A stretch of 64,000 nt of DNA from an uncultured Pelagibacteraceae bacterium. Its GTDB lineage: Bacteria > Pseudomonadota > Alphaproteobacteria > Pelagibacterales > Pelagibacteraceae. Location: assembly GCA_902592445.1 (NCBI GenBank), contig CACJEN010000003.1, positions 1 through 64,000 on the forward strand. Direction: 5' to 3'. This document shows, piece after piece, positions 26,879 to 37,061 of the stretch; within the stretch, counting starts at the first letter, position 1, and every line of letters starts with the position of its first letter. Below the pieces are notes generated by a model. It did not search any database. It had not been told where the DNA came from and saw nothing but the letters and a program-made list of their open reading frames with translations. The position numbers and the translations under genes were made by a program.

Positions 26879-29100
26879 TAAATTGTTCTTTCAGTTACTG
26901 TTGAATTGTAAACTTCAATGATATCTTTTTTTTGAAAGTCTCCAAAATCTTTCAAGGTAATTCCACACTCTAAACCTGCAGAAACCTGTTTAGTTTGATT
27001 TTTTTCTCTAAATATTGAGCCGATTTTACCATTAAATATAATTGCTCCATCCCTAATTACTCTTGCATTCGAGTCTTGTGTAATTTCACCGTCTGTAACT
27101 TTAGAACCAGCAACTTTCCCCACTTTTGAAACTTTAAATATTTCCAATATTTCTGCAGTGCCAATGATTTTTTCATCAACTTCTGGAGTTAATAAACCTG
27201 ACATCTTGCTCTTAATAAAATCTAATACCTCATAAATGATGTTGTAAGATGAAATAACAATTTTTTCTTGCTCTGCTCTTTTTTTTGCCTCTTTGCTTGG
27301 TTTAACATTAAATGCTATTAAAACTGCATTTGAAGCTTTTGCTAAAGTTACATCTGTTTCAGTAACCATTCCAATATCTGACAGTAAAATCTTAGGTTTA
27401 ACTTCATCATGTTTTATTTGATTAATTGCATTTTTAATCGCCTCTGAAGATCCATGAACATCAGATTTCACAATGATATTTAATTCCTCAGAAGCAGCAT
27501 CTTTAAATGCAGAGTCTTGGGTTACAAAAGTTAATGAATTTTTACCATCCTTAGATTCTTGAATTCTAGCATCACACAGTGATTTTGCCTCTTTTTCACT
27601 CTCGAGGACTATAAAATCATCTCCTGCTTTTGCTGCACCATTTATACCCAGAATTTCAACTGGTGTAGCTGGTTCTGCTTGTTCTATATTTTTTCCTTGA
27701 TCATTAATTATTGCTCTAACCTTTCCCCATTTTAAACCACTTACGAAAAAATCTCCCTTCTTTAAAGTTCCAGCAGTAACAATAACATTTGCAATAGGAC
27801 CTCTTCCAATATCAATTTTAGATTCTAAAACAATTCCTTTGGCCTCTGTTTCAAAATCAGTTTTTAAATCTAAAAGCTCAGCTTGTAAGATAACACTCTC
27901 AACTAATTTGTCTAAATTCTGCTTTGTTTTAGTTGAAATCTCAACCATCAAAGTATCTCCTGATAAATCTTCAGCGATTAATTCATATTCTAATAACTGA
28001 TTCTTTATTTTTTGTGGATCAGCTTCTGGCAAGTCACATTTGTTTATAGCGACAACAATTGGGACTTTTGCTGCTTTTGCATGTTTAATTGATTCTATTG
28101 TTTGAGGTTTAACTCCATCATCTGCTGCTACAACAAGAATAACTAAATCAGTTAGCTTTGATCCTCTTGCCCTCATTTCTGTAAAGGCTGCATGGCCTGG
28201 TGTATCTATAAAAGTAATTTTATTAGACTGATGTATAATTTGGTAGGCACCAATATGTTGAGTAATTCCACCAAACTCTCCTGATACCACATTCGCTTTT
28301 CTTAAAACGTCTAGAACTGATGTTTTTCCGTGATCCACGTGTCCCATTACAGTAACAATTGGAGCTCTACTTTTTAAATTCTCAGCTTTAACTTCTTTTA
28401 TTTTTTCAATTATTTCCTCTGCTTTTTCTTCTCTAATTGGATTATGTCCAAATTCTTTTACTAAATATTCAGCAGTATCAGAGTCAATTGTATGGTTTAT
28501 CGTTACTGTAACTCCCATGCCTAACAAATGTTTTATAATATTACTTGATTGTTCAGCCATTCTATTTGCAAGCTCTCTAATCGTAATAACTTCGGGTATT
28601 TTAACGTCTCTTTTGATTGGTTTTAAATTATCCCTATCATCTTCTTGATTTAAAAGTCTATTTTCTTTCTGTTTTGCTCTTTTTAATGATGCTAAACTTC
28701 TACCCTTTCCTGTAAAGTCCTCATCGCTAAGTGCTCTGGATACAGTTAATTTTAATTCTCTTCTTTTTGAAGTTCCTTTTCCAGTTTTTGAATCTTTGCT
28801 TGGAGTCGTTTCTCCTTTTAATCTTCTCGTTGCTCTTTGCTCTGCAAGCTTTCGTCTTTCGAAATCTGAACTAGGGGAGGTAGTTGGTTTAGAAAAAGTG
28901 TTATTTCTAGGCACAAAAGGTGCACTCCCTTTTGGTCTTTCATTTGATGTATTTGGTCTCGAATAGTTTGGTTTGGTTCCAAATCTAGGTTTTTTTTCAA
29001 TAACAACAGTATTTTTTGACTGTGATTTAGCTTGCTCTATGCTGTTTATAGTTTTTTTGGAACTTCCTGAAATTGATAACTTTAATTTTTTCTTTTCCAT
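26878..29100 (-). CDS. infB: Translation initiation factor IF-2
   Basis: A GTPase that places initiator tRNA on the ribosome. Low-complexity basic N-terminus (residues 1-160, Ser/Lys/Arg-rich), then the IF2-N domain, G1 [13 protein letters not shown]3 DTPGHAAF, G4 NKCD, and the C-terminal initiator-tRNA domain with GMVTETDV and LECGI. The length of 740 residues is short compared with the 850-900 of many bacteria, the loss being in the N-terminal region. It follows nusA by 10 bases without the ylxR gene often found between. Confidence 0.98.
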   Translation of the reverse strand: MEKKKLKLSISGSSKKTINSIEQAKSQSKNTVVIEKKPRFGTKPNYSRPNTSNERPKGSAPFVPRNNTFSKPTTSPSSDFERRKLAEQRATRRLKGETTPSKDSKTGKGTSKRRELKLTVSRALSDEDFTGKGRSLASLKRAKQKENRLLNQEDDRDNLKPIKRDVKIPEVITIRELANRMAEQSSNIIKHLLGMGVTVTINHTIDSDTAEYLVKEFGHNPIREEKAEEIIEKIKEVKAENLKSRAPIVTVMGHVDHGKTSVLDVLRKANVVSGEFGGITQHIGAYQIIHQSNKITFIDTPGHAAFTEMRARGSKLTDLVILVVAADDGVKPQTIESIKHAKAAKVPIVVAINKCDLPEADPQKIKNQLLEYELIAEDLSGDTLMVEISTKTKQNLDKLVESVILQAELLDLKTDFETEAKGIVLESKIDIGRGPIANVIVTAGTLKKGDFFVSGLKWGKVRAIINDQGKNIEQAEPATPVEILGINGAAKAGDDFIVLESEKEAKSLCDARIQESKDGKNSLTFVTQDSAFKDAASEELNIIVKSDVHGSSEAIKNAINQIKHDEVKPKILLSDIGMVTETDVTLAKASNAVLIAFNVKPSKEAKKRAEQEKIVISSYNIIYEVLDFIKSKMSGLLTPEVDEKIIGTAEILEIFKVSKVGKVAGSKVTDGEITQDSNARVIRDGAIIFNGKIGSIFREKNQTKQVSAGLECGITLKDFGDFQKKDIIEVYNSTVTERTI

Positions 29101-29110
29101 CTTTCATCTC

Positions 29111-30664
29111 TCAATCTTTATAAACTTTATCGCGGGCAGACATAATCAAACTATCTGCCTCTTGTTTTGATAAAGCAAAATCTTCTAAATACCCTTTGAT
29201 TTTTACTCTCTCACCTTTAACAACATCATAAATACCTGTAAGTTCGTCAGATGCTAAATCTGCAAAATCAGTTAAAGTTAAAATATTTTGTTCCCCTAAA
29301 GTAACCAACATGCCTGGTGTTAAACCTTCATGATTAATAAGTTCATTTTCTAGACCTAAATCTTTTACTCTTTTCGCAATTTCCTCTTGGTCTTTTTGAT
29401 AAAACTCTTTTGCTCTTTCAATAAGTTCTTTTGCAGTATCTTCTTCGATACCCTCAATTTTTGTCAAGGCCTCTGGTTCACTATCCTTAATATCATCAAT
29501 TGTTGAAAAACCTTCAGCCACCAGCAGTTGACCTAATGTTTCATCTAATTCTAGATTTTTTACAAAATTGTCGGTTTTTTCTTTAAATTCTATTTGCCTT
29601 CTCTCTGAGTCCTCCTGATCAGTCATTATGTTAATTTCATAGTTTAGAAGTTTAGTAGCCAATCTAACATTTTGGCCTCTTCTACCTATAGCTTTACTTA
29701 AATTCTCTTCAGTAAGAATCACGTCCAATTTCTTTGCATCATTGTCAACATTAACTCTTTGTACATCAGCTGGAGATAATGCATTTGCAACAACTACTGC
29801 CGGGTCATCTGACCAATTTACAATATCAATTTTTTCTCCTTGCAGTTCATTAACAACTGCTTGAACTCTACTACCTCTCATTCCAACGCAAGCACCAACA
29901 GGATCTAATGAAGTATCAATTGCTTTAACACAAATTTTTGCTCTGCTTCCTGGATCTCTAGAGGAAGATTTTATCTCAATCAGTCCATCGTAAATCTCTG
30001 GAACTTCTTGTATAAATAATTTTTCCATAAATTTAGGATGTGCTCTGGATAAAAATATCTGTTGTCCTCTTGGCTCTCTTCTTACATCTAAGCAGTAGGC
30101 TTTGATTCTATCTCCTGCCTTAATATTTTCTCTTGGTATTAATTCGTTTTTTTGAATAATTGCTTCTGTTCTACCAAGATCTACAATTATATTTCCGAAC
30201 TCTAATCTTTTAACAATTCCACTTAATATTGAGTCCTTCTTGTCTATAAAATCGTTAAACTGCCTTTCTCTCTCTGCCTCTCTCACATTAAAGCTTATAA
30301 CTTGTTTCGCAGTTTGAGCAGCAATTCTTCCAAAATCAAATGATGGCAAAGGTTGTAATACTTCATCTCCAACTTTCTTATCTTTATTGTTTTCACTAAG
30401 TTTGATTGCATCATCTAAACTAATCTCTAAATTTGAATTTTCTGGGCTATCGACAATTTGTAGTTTTCTAAAAATTCCTATGTCACCGTTGTCACGATTT
30501 ATCTCAACTTTTATCTCATTTTCAGATCCAAACTTTGATTTTGCAGCCTTTGCAATACCATTTTCCATTGAATCAATTATCAGCTCTTTATCAATTGATT
30601 TTTCTAAAGCTACTGCTTCTGCAATTCTTAATAATTCAAGTTTATCCGCTCTTCTGTTTAACAT
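29111..30664 (-). CDS. nusA: Transcription termination/antitermination factor NusA
   Basis: Binds RNA polymerase and nascent RNA. Domains: an N-terminal RNAP-binding region, an S1 domain (DSILSGIVKRLEFGNIIVDLG), two KH domains (PVGACVGMRGSRVQAVVNEL; LSKAIGRRGQNVRLATKL) and C-terminal acidic helix-hairpin-helix repeats. The length of 517 residues is normal. A GGAG box lies nine bases before the ATG and is joined on its 5' side to the T run of a strong intrinsic terminator (30678-30704). The usual rimP gene upstream is absent; metK precedes it. Confidence 0.97.
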   Translation of the reverse strand: MLNRRADKLELLRIAEAVALEKSIDKELIIDSMENGIAKAAKSKFGSENEIKVEINRDNGDIGIFRKLQIVDSPENSNLEISLDDAIKLSENNKDKKVGDEVLQPLPSFDFGRIAAQTAKQVISFNVREAERERQFNDFIDKKDSILSGIVKRLEFGNIIVDLGRTEAIIQKNELIPRENIKAGDRIKAYCLDVRREPRGQQIFLSRAHPKFMEKLFIQEVPEIYDGLIEIKSSSRDPGSRAKICVKAIDTSLDPVGACVGMRGSRVQAVVNELQGEKIDIVNWSDDPAVVVANALSPADVQRVNVDNDAKKLDVILTEENLSKAIGRRGQNVRLATKLLNYEINIMTDQEDSERRQIEFKEKTDNFVKNLELDETLGQLLVAEGFSTIDDIKDSEPEALTKIEGIEEDTAKELIERAKEFYQKDQEEIAKRVKDLGLENELINHEGLTPGMLVTLGEQNILTLTDFADLASDELTGIYDVVKGERVKIKGYLEDFALSKQEADSLIMSARDKVYKD

Positions 30665-30677
30665 TTAACTTTACTCC

Positions 30678-30704
30678 AAAAAAAAATGGGCCGAGGCCCA
30701 TTTT
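30678..30704 (-). terminator. Intrinsic terminator (metK) or attenuator in the nusA leader
   Basis: A perfect 10-bp inverted repeat, AAAATGGGCC / GGCCCATTTT with loop GA (30683-30692 and 30695-30704), is followed on the minus strand by nine T (30678-30686). This is the clearest intrinsic terminator form for minus-strand transcripts. It lies 57 bases after the metK stop. The GGAG of nusA begins immediately after the T run, so termination here would also decide whether nusA is transcribed. Confidence 0.9.
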
Positions 30705-30726
30705 GAAATTTCAATAATGTATGTGG

Positions 30727-30754
30727 AATATATTGGCTTTTTTTAAATATTCAA
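30727..30754 (-). promoter_or_regulatory. Candidate nusA promoter upstream of the terminator
   Basis: On the minus strand TTGAAT (30749-30754) and TATATT (30727-30732) are separated by 16 bases, giving a sigma70-like promoter in the metK-nusA gap. The transcript would start near 30720 and pass the terminator hairpin before reaching nusA. AT-rich DNA yields such matches often, so confidence is moderate. Confidence 0.45.
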
Positions 30755-30760
30755 CTTTAT

Positions 30761-31936
30761 TTAACTGTTAAATATGTTTGATTTATCAGTTTTTTCCCAA
30801 GAAAATGATCCATCCGATTCTGGCTCTCTTCCAAAATGACCGTATGCGGCAGTTTTTTGATAGATAGGTTTATTTAAACTCAACATTTCTCTAATGCCCC
30901 TAGGACTTAGGTCAAAATTTTCTCTTATTAATTTTTCAACATGTCTATTTTGTTCTTCATCATTAGTGAAAAGATTAACATAAATAGAAAGTGGTTTGGA
31001 GACCCCAATAGCGTACGCCAGCTGTATCAAACATTTATCAGAAATTTTTGAAGCAACTATATTTTTTGCTAGATATCTAGACGCATAAGCTGCTGATCTA
31101 TCAACTTTTGTAGGATCTTTTCCCGAGAATGCTCCACCGCCATGAGGCGCAGCACCACCATAAGTATCAACTATAATTTTTCTTCCAGTCAATCCTGCAT
31201 CTCCATCTGGTCCGCCAATAACAAAATTTCCTGTTGGATTTACATAAATTTCGTCTTCGCTAAGGTCTGATAATAAGTTTTTAGGTATAGATTTTTCTAT
31301 ATAAGGTTTAACTAATTCTCTAACATCAGCTTGGTTTACATCTGCGGAATGCTGGGTTGATATTACCACTGATTTAACAGCCGCAGGTTTTCCCTCTTTA
31401 TACTCTATTGTAATTTGACTTTTGGAGTCTGGTTCAATATTTTTTAACTTTCCCGATTTTCTGTCCTCAGCCATTAGCCTTAAAATTTTATGTGAATAGT
31501 GAATAGGAGCAGGCATTAAAACATCCGTTTCATCACATGCATAACCAAACATTATACCTTGATCTCCAGCACCTTCATCTTTATTTCCAGATGCATCAAC
31601 TCCCATCGCAATATCTGCAGACTGTGAATGCAAATGACTTTCAATTTTTGTAGCCTCTTTATAAGAGAAACCATCTTGATCATATCCAATATCTTTAATG
31701 CAATCTCTAACTTTAGAAATCAATTCATCTTTTTTTATTTCTGGACCTCTAACCTCGCCTGCTAAAACAACTTTATTGGTTGTTGTAAGAGTTTCACAGG
31801 CTACCCTGGATTGAGGTTCGTTTGCTAAGTAATTATCAACTACCATATCTGATATTCTATCTGATACTTTGTCAGGATGACCTTCTGATACAGATTCACT
31901 AGTAAAGAGGAAATTTTTAAGATTATTCATGCTCAA
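30761..31936 (-). CDS. metK: S-adenosylmethionine synthetase
   Basis: Makes SAM from methionine and ATP. Visible motifs: [14 protein letters not shown] (ATP site), [37 protein letters not shown] and [11 protein letters not shown]. The length of 391 residues is standard. The ATG at 31936 overlaps lnt by 14 bases; a second ATG at 31930 is also possible. I see no SAM riboswitch because the gene is embedded directly behind lnt. Confidence 0.97.
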   Translation of the reverse strand: MSMNNLKNFLFTSESVSEGHPDKVSDRISDMVVDNYLANEPQSRVACETLTTTNKVVLAGEVRGPEIKKDELISKVRDCIKDIGYDQDGFSYKEATKIESHLHSQSADIAMGVDASGNKDEGAGDQGIMFGYACDETDVLMPAPIHYSHKILRLMAEDRKSGKLKNIEPDSKSQITIEYKEGKPAAVKSVVISTQHSADVNQADVRELVKPYIEKSIPKNLLSDLSEDEIYVNPTGNFVIGGPDGDAGLTGRKIIVDTYGGAAPHGGGAFSGKDPTKVDRSAAYASRYLAKNIVASKISDKCLIQLAYAIGVSKPLSIYVNLFTNDEEQNRHVEKLIRENFDLSPRGIREMLSLNKPIYQKTAAYGHFGREPESDGSFSWEKTDKSNIFNS

Positions 31937-33470
31937 ACCTTCTAATAGATAATAATAAAAAAATATAGATAAAAGTTAATGCTAAATACATTTTATTTCC
32001 ATATTCAGCAAAAAGTGTAGGTTTATGGTTTATTTCGTTCGTGTCAATCGATCCAGTTTCCTCTAAATCAATTAATGATTTAATTTTACCATTTGGATTG
32101 ATAATTGCAGAAATACCATTATTTGCTGATCTTATTAGGGCTTTACCCTGCTCAATAGATCTAAACTTGGAGTGAACATAGTGTTGATATGGTCCTATTG
32201 AATTTCCAAACCATCCATCCTCAGAAATATTAATTATAAAATCATAATCTAAATTATTATTTAATGACCCAGCATAAATTATCTCATAACATATTGTAGC
32301 TAATAGTTTTAAGTTAATATCTTCAATATTTAAAATTGCTTTTTTATCTTTTCCTTTAGTGTACGATTGATAATTATTAGTTAAACTTTTAAGCCCTATT
32401 AAAGACAAAACATTCTCTAGAGGCAAAAACTCACCAAATGGAACTAATTTCTTTTTATCATAATAATCAATTATATTTGATTGATAGTCAATAACTGCAA
32501 TAGAGTTATAATACTCAGTTTTGCCGTTTAAAATATCCTTCCTATTCAAACCTAGCAAAATAAAATGATCCTTATCAAAATTTTTAATAAAAATTTCTTT
32601 ATATGAATTAATATTACTCATGTAAGTTGAGGGTAAAACACCTTCTGGCCAGATAAAAATTGTTTTTTTTCCAAAATATTTTTTTGGGTCACTAAGATTT
32701 ATTAAATTTTGAATTATTGAATATTCATCAACATTTGATGAGTAAAATCTTTCCAAAGATACATTGGTAGAGACAGTTACAATATTATATTTGTTTTCAT
32801 TACCTTTTATGTTCAAATTATTTAGGCTTATATGGCCATAAATCAGATTAGATATGACTAAAATTACAACAATAACCATAAAATAAATATTTTTTTTTGA
32901 CTTACGAGTTATCAATATGGCTGGGACCGTAAACAAAGTAATGCATAGTAGATTAAATCCGTAAATTCCCACCAAAGAGTTGATTTGAATGAATTGCGTT
33001 TGATTAGAAAAACTATAAGCTATTAAATTCCATGGGAAACCAGAAAGTACAATTCCTCGAATATATTCGATAATACTAAAGACAAGTGAAAATATAAGAA
33101 CTGAAGTAATAATTTTTTTTTGACTTAAAAATAATTTTGTTATCAAGGTTGAAATACCAAAAAAGATAGAGATGAATGCTGGAACAAAAATAATTGATAT
33201 TGGTATTAAAAATTTAAAATTACTGTCAAATGTAAGAGAAATTGATATCCAATATAAACTGCAAATAAAATATCCAAACCCAAAAAACCATCCATAAAGA
33301 AAAAAAATTAGCTTAGATTTATTAGAATTTTTGGCCTCAACTAAAAATAAAAATAAAAATACATAAGAAATAAAATTTATCAAAAAAAAGTTATATGGAG
33401 GCAAACTAAACGATGATACACCGCCAAGTAAAAATAAAATTAAAAAATTTAGTTTTTCAGATTTCGTCAA
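31923..33470 (-). CDS. lnt: Apolipoprotein N-acyltransferase
   Basis: Adds the third acyl chain to lipoproteins in the inner membrane. About six N-terminal membrane helices (residues 10-220) precede a carbon-nitrogen hydrolase domain with the catalytic Glu in WPEGVLPS, Lys in [12 protein letters not shown] and Cys in [12 protein letters not shown] final hydrophobic helix ends the protein (515 residues). The many lipoproteins here (LptM, DUF3576, BON protein, LptE) are its likely substrates. The corC gene that often separates ybeY from lnt is absent. Confidence 0.95.
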   Translation of the reverse strand: MTKSEKLNFLILFLLGGVSSFSLPPYNFFLINFISYVFLFLFLVEAKNSNKSKLIFFLYGWFFGFGYFICSLYWISISLTFDSNFKFLIPISIIFVPAFISIFFGISTLITKLFLSQKKIITSVLIFSLVFSIIEYIRGIVLSGFPWNLIAYSFSNQTQFIQINSLVGIYGFNLLCITLFTVPAILITRKSKKNIYFMVIVVILVISNLIYGHISLNNLNIKGNENKYNIVTVSTNVSLERFYSSNVDEYSIIQNLINLSDPKKYFGKKTIFIWPEGVLPSTYMSNINSYKEIFIKNFDKDHFILLGLNRKDILNGKTEYYNSIAVIDYQSNIIDYYDKKKLVPFGEFLPLENVLSLIGLKSLTNNYQSYTKGKDKKAILNIEDINLKLLATICYEIIYAGSLNNNLDYDFIINISEDGWFGNSIGPYQHYVHSKFRSIEQGKALIRSANNGISAIINPNGKIKSLIDLEETGSIDTNEINHKPTLFAEYGNKMYLALTFIYIFLLLSIRRFEHE

Positions 33471-33474
33471 AAAT

Positions 33475-33921
33475 TTAACTTATTGAGTTTAATATTTTAT
33501 TTTCTTCTTTATTCATTATTTTAAAATCTTTTATGTTTTTGTGGTCAAAACCTAGAAGATGCAAAAATCCATGGATAAAAGTCATTTCTAATATAAGATT
33601 TTTTTTATTTGGAAAAATATATTGATAACTGATAATTATATCTCCAAGATAGATTTCCTTTTTTTTTAACTCCTTTTTCAAATCTGTTTTAATAAATGAA
33701 GGAAATGACAATATATCTGTATGATTATTTTTTTTTCTAAATTTGTAATTTAGTTTTTTAATATTTGTATTGTTTGAGAGTAATAAAGTAAAATTCACAT
33801 TTTTATTAAAGAAAAAATATTTTTTTGGAAATCGCTTTAAAATTTTATCAAAAAATAATTGTGGCTTATTTAAACTTTTTTTCCATTTCTTATGATCGAC
33901 AAGAACATTTACACTAATCAT
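33475..33921 (-). CDS. ybeY: Endoribonuclease YbeY
   Basis: A metal-dependent rRNA-processing and quality-control RNase. The zinc-binding signature HGFLHLLGFDH is present near residue 120, and NHTDILSFPSF is the conserved upstream segment. 148 residues. Overlaps the phoH-like gene by eight bases at its start and lies four bases before lnt. Confidence 0.93.
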   Translation of the reverse strand: MISVNVLVDHKKWKKSLNKPQLFFDKILKRFPKKYFFFNKNVNFTLLLSNNTNIKKLNYKFRKKNNHTDILSFPSFIKTDLKKELKKKEIYLGDIIISYQYIFPNKKNLILEMTFIHGFLHLLGFDHKNIKDFKIMNKEENKILNSIS

Positions 33922-34930
33922 TATTAATATCAGAATAAGCCTTAACTATTTTAGATACTAAAGGGTGTCTGACAACATCCGAATGATCAAAATCTATAAT
34001 TGAAATTTCACTTAAATTACATAATAATTTTTTTGATCGATTCAAACCTGATAAATTTTTATTTGGAAGATCTATTTGAGATGGATCTCCATTTATTACA
34101 ATCTTTGAATTTTCTCCTATTCTAGTTAAAAACATTTTTATTTGAGTATCAGTTGCATTTTGAGCCTCATCCAAAATTGCAAATGAATTTTTTAGAGTTC
34201 TACCTCTCATAAAAGCTAAAGGTGCAATCTCTATATCTCCAATTTCTATTTTTTTCTGTATTTTTTCAAAATCCAAAAGATCATAAAGAGAGTCATACAA
34301 CGGCCTTAGGTACGGATCTACTTTTTCTCTCATGTCACCAGGTAAAAAACCTAATCTTTCACCTGCTTCCACCGCAGGTCTTGATAAAATTATTCTCTCA
34401 ATTTTCTTTTCTAAGAGCATAGTAAGTCCAACAGCAACAGCTAAAAAGGTTTTACCTGTACCTGCAGGTCCAGCTGAAATAACTATATCGCTCTCCCTTA
34501 ACGCTCTGACATAATTTTTTTGTTTTTCTGATCTAGGAATGACAGATTTTTTAGGTGTCTTAATAATATATTCAATATTTTTACTCGTATTATTATTATT
34601 ATTATTATTTTCCTCAATCATAAATTTATTAACGGATGAAATTATATCTTTTTTTTCAATATTTCCATTTGTTATAAATTGATTAGTTAAAAATTGAATA
34701 GCATTTTTTACTAAATTATTTTTTTTTGGATCGCTTTTTATAAGAATTGAGTTTCCTCTTGAATATATATTGGTATTTGTTAACTTTTCCAGCTCTTTTA
34801 AGTTGTTATTAAATTCTCCAACAACGCCTAATAACAAATCATTATCTTGGAAAACTATACTCAACGAATTATTCTCTGAGTATACGAATTTCAGCTCTGT
34901 TTTAAAATTATTTTGTTTAAGATTTTTCAA
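33914..34930 (-). CDS. ybeZ: PhoH-like ATPase (YbeZ)
   Basis: A P-loop ATPase linked to YbeY. Walker A is GPAGTGKTFLAVA, with RPAVEAGERLGFLPGD and Walker B FAILDEAQN. The N-terminal region contains a KH-like domain (residues 1-90), then a short linker with six consecutive Asn (encoded by a TAT/ATA trinucleotide repeat, 34588-34608). 338 residues. Order miaB-phoH-ybeY-lnt is standard. Confidence 0.94.
   Translation of the reverse strand: MKNLKQNNFKTELKFVYSENNSLSIVFQDNDLLLGVVGEFNNNLKELEKLTNTNIYSRGNSILIKSDPKKNNLVKNAIQFLTNQFITNGNIEKKDIISSVNKFMIEENNNNNNNTSKNIEYIIKTPKKSVIPRSEKQKNYVRALRESDIVISAGPAGTGKTFLAVAVGLTMLLEKKIERIILSRPAVEAGERLGFLPGDMREKVDPYLRPLYDSLYDLLDFEKIQKKIEIGDIEIAPLAFMRGRTLKNSFAILDEAQNATDTQIKMFLTRIGENSKIVINGDPSQIDLPNKNLSGLNRSKKLLCNLSEISIIDFDHSDVVRHPLVSKIVKAYSDINND
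34588..34608. repeat. Trinucleotide repeat (TAT)7 inside ybeZ
   Basis: Seven perfect TAT units on the plus strand encode an Asn run in the linker of the PhoH-like protein. The repeat is in frame, so length changes would add or remove Asn residues without frameshift. Confidence 0.95.
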
Positions 34931-34931
34931 A

Positions 34932-36263
34932 TTAAGCTGCTACCATTTTGTTATCTAATTTTCCAAATAAACTGTTCTGATTAGACTTTTCAATCTTAAC
35001 TTTTACCAACTTTCCAATAATGTCTTCTGATCCATCAAAGATAACTGAGGACAAATATTTATTTCTTCCAAAATATTTATTTTGATTTTTTAATTTATTT
35101 TCTACTAGGACTTCTACAAATTTTTTTTCCATAGATTTATTAATTCGTATTTGATTATTGAATAATTTTTTTTGAATAATAATTAATCTTTCTTTAGTAA
35201 TTTCATTATCGATTAACTCATAATTTGAGGCCGTTGTGCCTGGTCTTGGACTAAAAATAAAAGAAAAAGAATTAATAAAATTTATTTTATCTAGTAATTT
35301 AAGAGTATCGTTAAAATCATTTTCAGTTTCGCCAGGATATCCAATTATAAAATCACTCGAGAATTTAATATCATTATTAATATTTATTAATTTTTCATAA
35401 ACTTTTAAATAATCCTCAACTCTATGCTTTCTATTCATCAAATGTAATATTTTATCTGAACCACTTTGAATTGGTAAATGTACAAATGGCATTAACTTTT
35501 TACTTGAAGAATAACAATCTATTAGGTCATCAGTCATGTCTCTTGGGTGTGATGTTGTATATCTTACTCTTTTTAATTCAGAATACTGATCTAATTTTTT
35601 TATCAAGTCAGAAATTCTGTACTCTTTACCATTTTCAGAATAAGAGTATGCATTTACATTCTGTCCTAACAAAGTAATTTCTCTAACACCATTTTTAATC
35701 AGTTCTTCTGCTTCTTTTATAATTTGTTCAAAAGGCCTGGAATACTCCGGACCTCTAGTGTAAGGGACTACACAAAAATGGCAAAACTTATCACACCCCT
35801 CTTGGATTGTTAAGAAAGCTGAAATTTTACTATTCTCGTTTTTTATATCATCAAAATAACTAAATTTTTTAACAGTATCAAAATCTGTTTCATCTATTTT
35901 GTTGTTTTTAGACTGATTTAAAATTAAATCATTAATTTTATGATAAGCCTGAGGACCAATGACTATATCTATATAAGGTTCTCTTTTTAACATTTCCTCA
36001 TTTTCAGCTTGAGCAACACACCCAGCAACAACAACTATTGGTTTTTTTTTTCCTTTAAAACTTTTTTTAACTCTACCTATTTCATGGTAAACCTTCTCTT
36101 TTGCTTTATCTCTAATATGGCAAGTGTTTAATATATAGCAGTCAACATCGTTTTGATCATCACTTCTAATGTATCCAATATTTTTAATAGTGTCATAGAT
36201 ACGATTGGAGTCATATTCATTCATCTGACAACCAAAAGTTTTGATAAAAACTTTTTTTTGCAT
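34932..36263 (-). CDS. miaB: tRNA-2-methylthio-N6-dimethylallyladenosine synthase
   Basis: A radical-SAM methylthiotransferase acting on tRNA position 37. The N-terminal auxiliary-cluster cysteines are in TFGCQMNEYDS, NTCHIRDKA and VVAGCVAQAE; the radical SAM motif is CDKFCHFC; a C-terminal TRAM domain follows. 443 residues. The ATG overlaps the fur stop by one base. It lies one base before the phoH-like gene. Confidence 0.96.
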   Translation of the reverse strand: MQKKVFIKTFGCQMNEYDSNRIYDTIKNIGYIRSDDQNDVDCYILNTCHIRDKAKEKVYHEIGRVKKSFKGKKKPIVVVAGCVAQAENEEMLKREPYIDIVIGPQAYHKINDLILNQSKNNKIDETDFDTVKKFSYFDDIKNENSKISAFLTIQEGCDKFCHFCVVPYTRGPEYSRPFEQIIKEAEELIKNGVREITLLGQNVNAYSYSENGKEYRISDLIKKLDQYSELKRVRYTTSHPRDMTDDLIDCYSSSKKLMPFVHLPIQSGSDKILHLMNRKHRVEDYLKVYEKLININNDIKFSSDFIIGYPGETENDFNDTLKLLDKINFINSFSFIFSPRPGTTASNYELIDNEITKERLIIIQKKLFNNQIRINKSMEKKFVEVLVENKLKNQNKYFGRNKYLSSVIFDGSEDIIGKLVKVKIEKSNQNSLFGKLDNKMVAA

Positions 36264-36673
36264 TATTTATTTTTCTTGATACCGTAAAGTTCTAGTTTGT
36301 GATCAACTAATTCATAACCATATTTTTCAGCTACTTTTTTTTGTAATTTCTCAATTTCATCGTCAACAAATTCAATTATTTCACCTGTTTTAATGTCAAT
36401 TAAATGATCATGGTGACTTTCATTAAGTTGCTCATATCTTGCTTTTCCTCCTTTGAAATCATGTTTTGCAACTATGCCTGCCTCTTCAAATAATTTAACA
36501 GTTCTGTAGACTGTTGCTATGCTTATTTTTGAGTCAATTTCTGAGACCCGGTTATAAAGCTCATCAACATCAGGGTGATCTTGGGCCTCACTCATAACTT
36601 TTGCAATTATGCGTCTTTGATCTGTTAATTTTACTCCTTTTGAAATACATTTTTGTTCAATTGTTTCAGACAT
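36263..36673 (-). CDS. fur: Fur-family metal regulator (Fur/Mur)
   Basis: The second Fur-superfamily protein in the window, 136 residues. The DNA-binding part shows KLTDQRRIIAKVM and SIATVYRTVKLFEEAGIV; the dimer domain shows HHDHLIDIKTGEIIEF, the canonical Fur/Mur sensing segment. The structural CxxC zinc motif seen in many Fur proteins is absent. In other alphaproteobacteria the orthologue at this place (before miaB) senses manganese or iron; which applies here cannot be told. Confidence 0.9.
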   Translation of the reverse strand: MSETIEQKCISKGVKLTDQRRIIAKVMSEAQDHPDVDELYNRVSEIDSKISIATVYRTVKLFEEAGIVAKHDFKGGKARYEQLNESHHDHLIDIKTGEIIEFVDDEIEKLQKKVAEKYGYELVDHKLELYGIKKNK

Positions 36674-36680
36674 ACCTTAT

Positions 36681-37061
36681 TTAACTCGAATAAATTGGAT
36701 TTATCAAATCTTTTGTTAGCTTATCTTTTTTATCTAATTCAATTAAATATTTATAGTCATTTTTGTTTTTGATATCCATTAAAGTAAATCCTACTAATTC
36801 AATTCTATTAGCTAGAGATAAAGCTTTAGCGATTGAAATTGAAGTTCTTAAACTTGAAAATTTTCCTGGTCCCTTATTAATATATATTTTTTTTATTTGA
36901 TTAAAATTTGTATCTTTTTCTCTCAAGAATTTATTTAATAGAGACACCATTTTATCAAAATTTTCTCTACTGTTTGAATGCTCAGTAGTATAAGATTTAC
37001 CATCTTTCATGATTGAAAAAAAAATTTTATCGCTTGCAGCGTCAATTACTAAATTAGTCAT
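36681..37061 (-). CDS. tsaB: Shortened TsaB (tRNA threonylcarbamoyladenosine partner)
   Basis: TsaB pairs with TsaD and TsaE to make the t6A modification of tRNAs. The start is set at the ATG at 37061, giving MTNLVIDAASDKIFF, the typical N-terminal strand. The conserved GPGKFSSLRTSISIAKALSLA segment follows. The protein has only 126 residues, against about 200-230 usually, so the C-terminal domain is missing. An upstream in-frame ATG at 37145 would add an unconserved tail. The first 53 bases overlap the divergent deacetylase gene. Confidence 0.82.
   Translation of the reverse strand: MTNLVIDAASDKIFFSIMKDGKSYTTEHSNSRENFDKMVSLLNKFLREKDTNFNQIKKIYINKGPGKFSSLRTSISIAKALSLANRIELVGFTLMDIKNKNDYKYLIELDKKDKLTKDLINPIYSS

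Noticed and set aside
31937-33474. SAM riboswitch for metK
   Set aside because: metK starts inside the end of lnt, leaving no leader, and no SAM-II or SAM-V core was seen.
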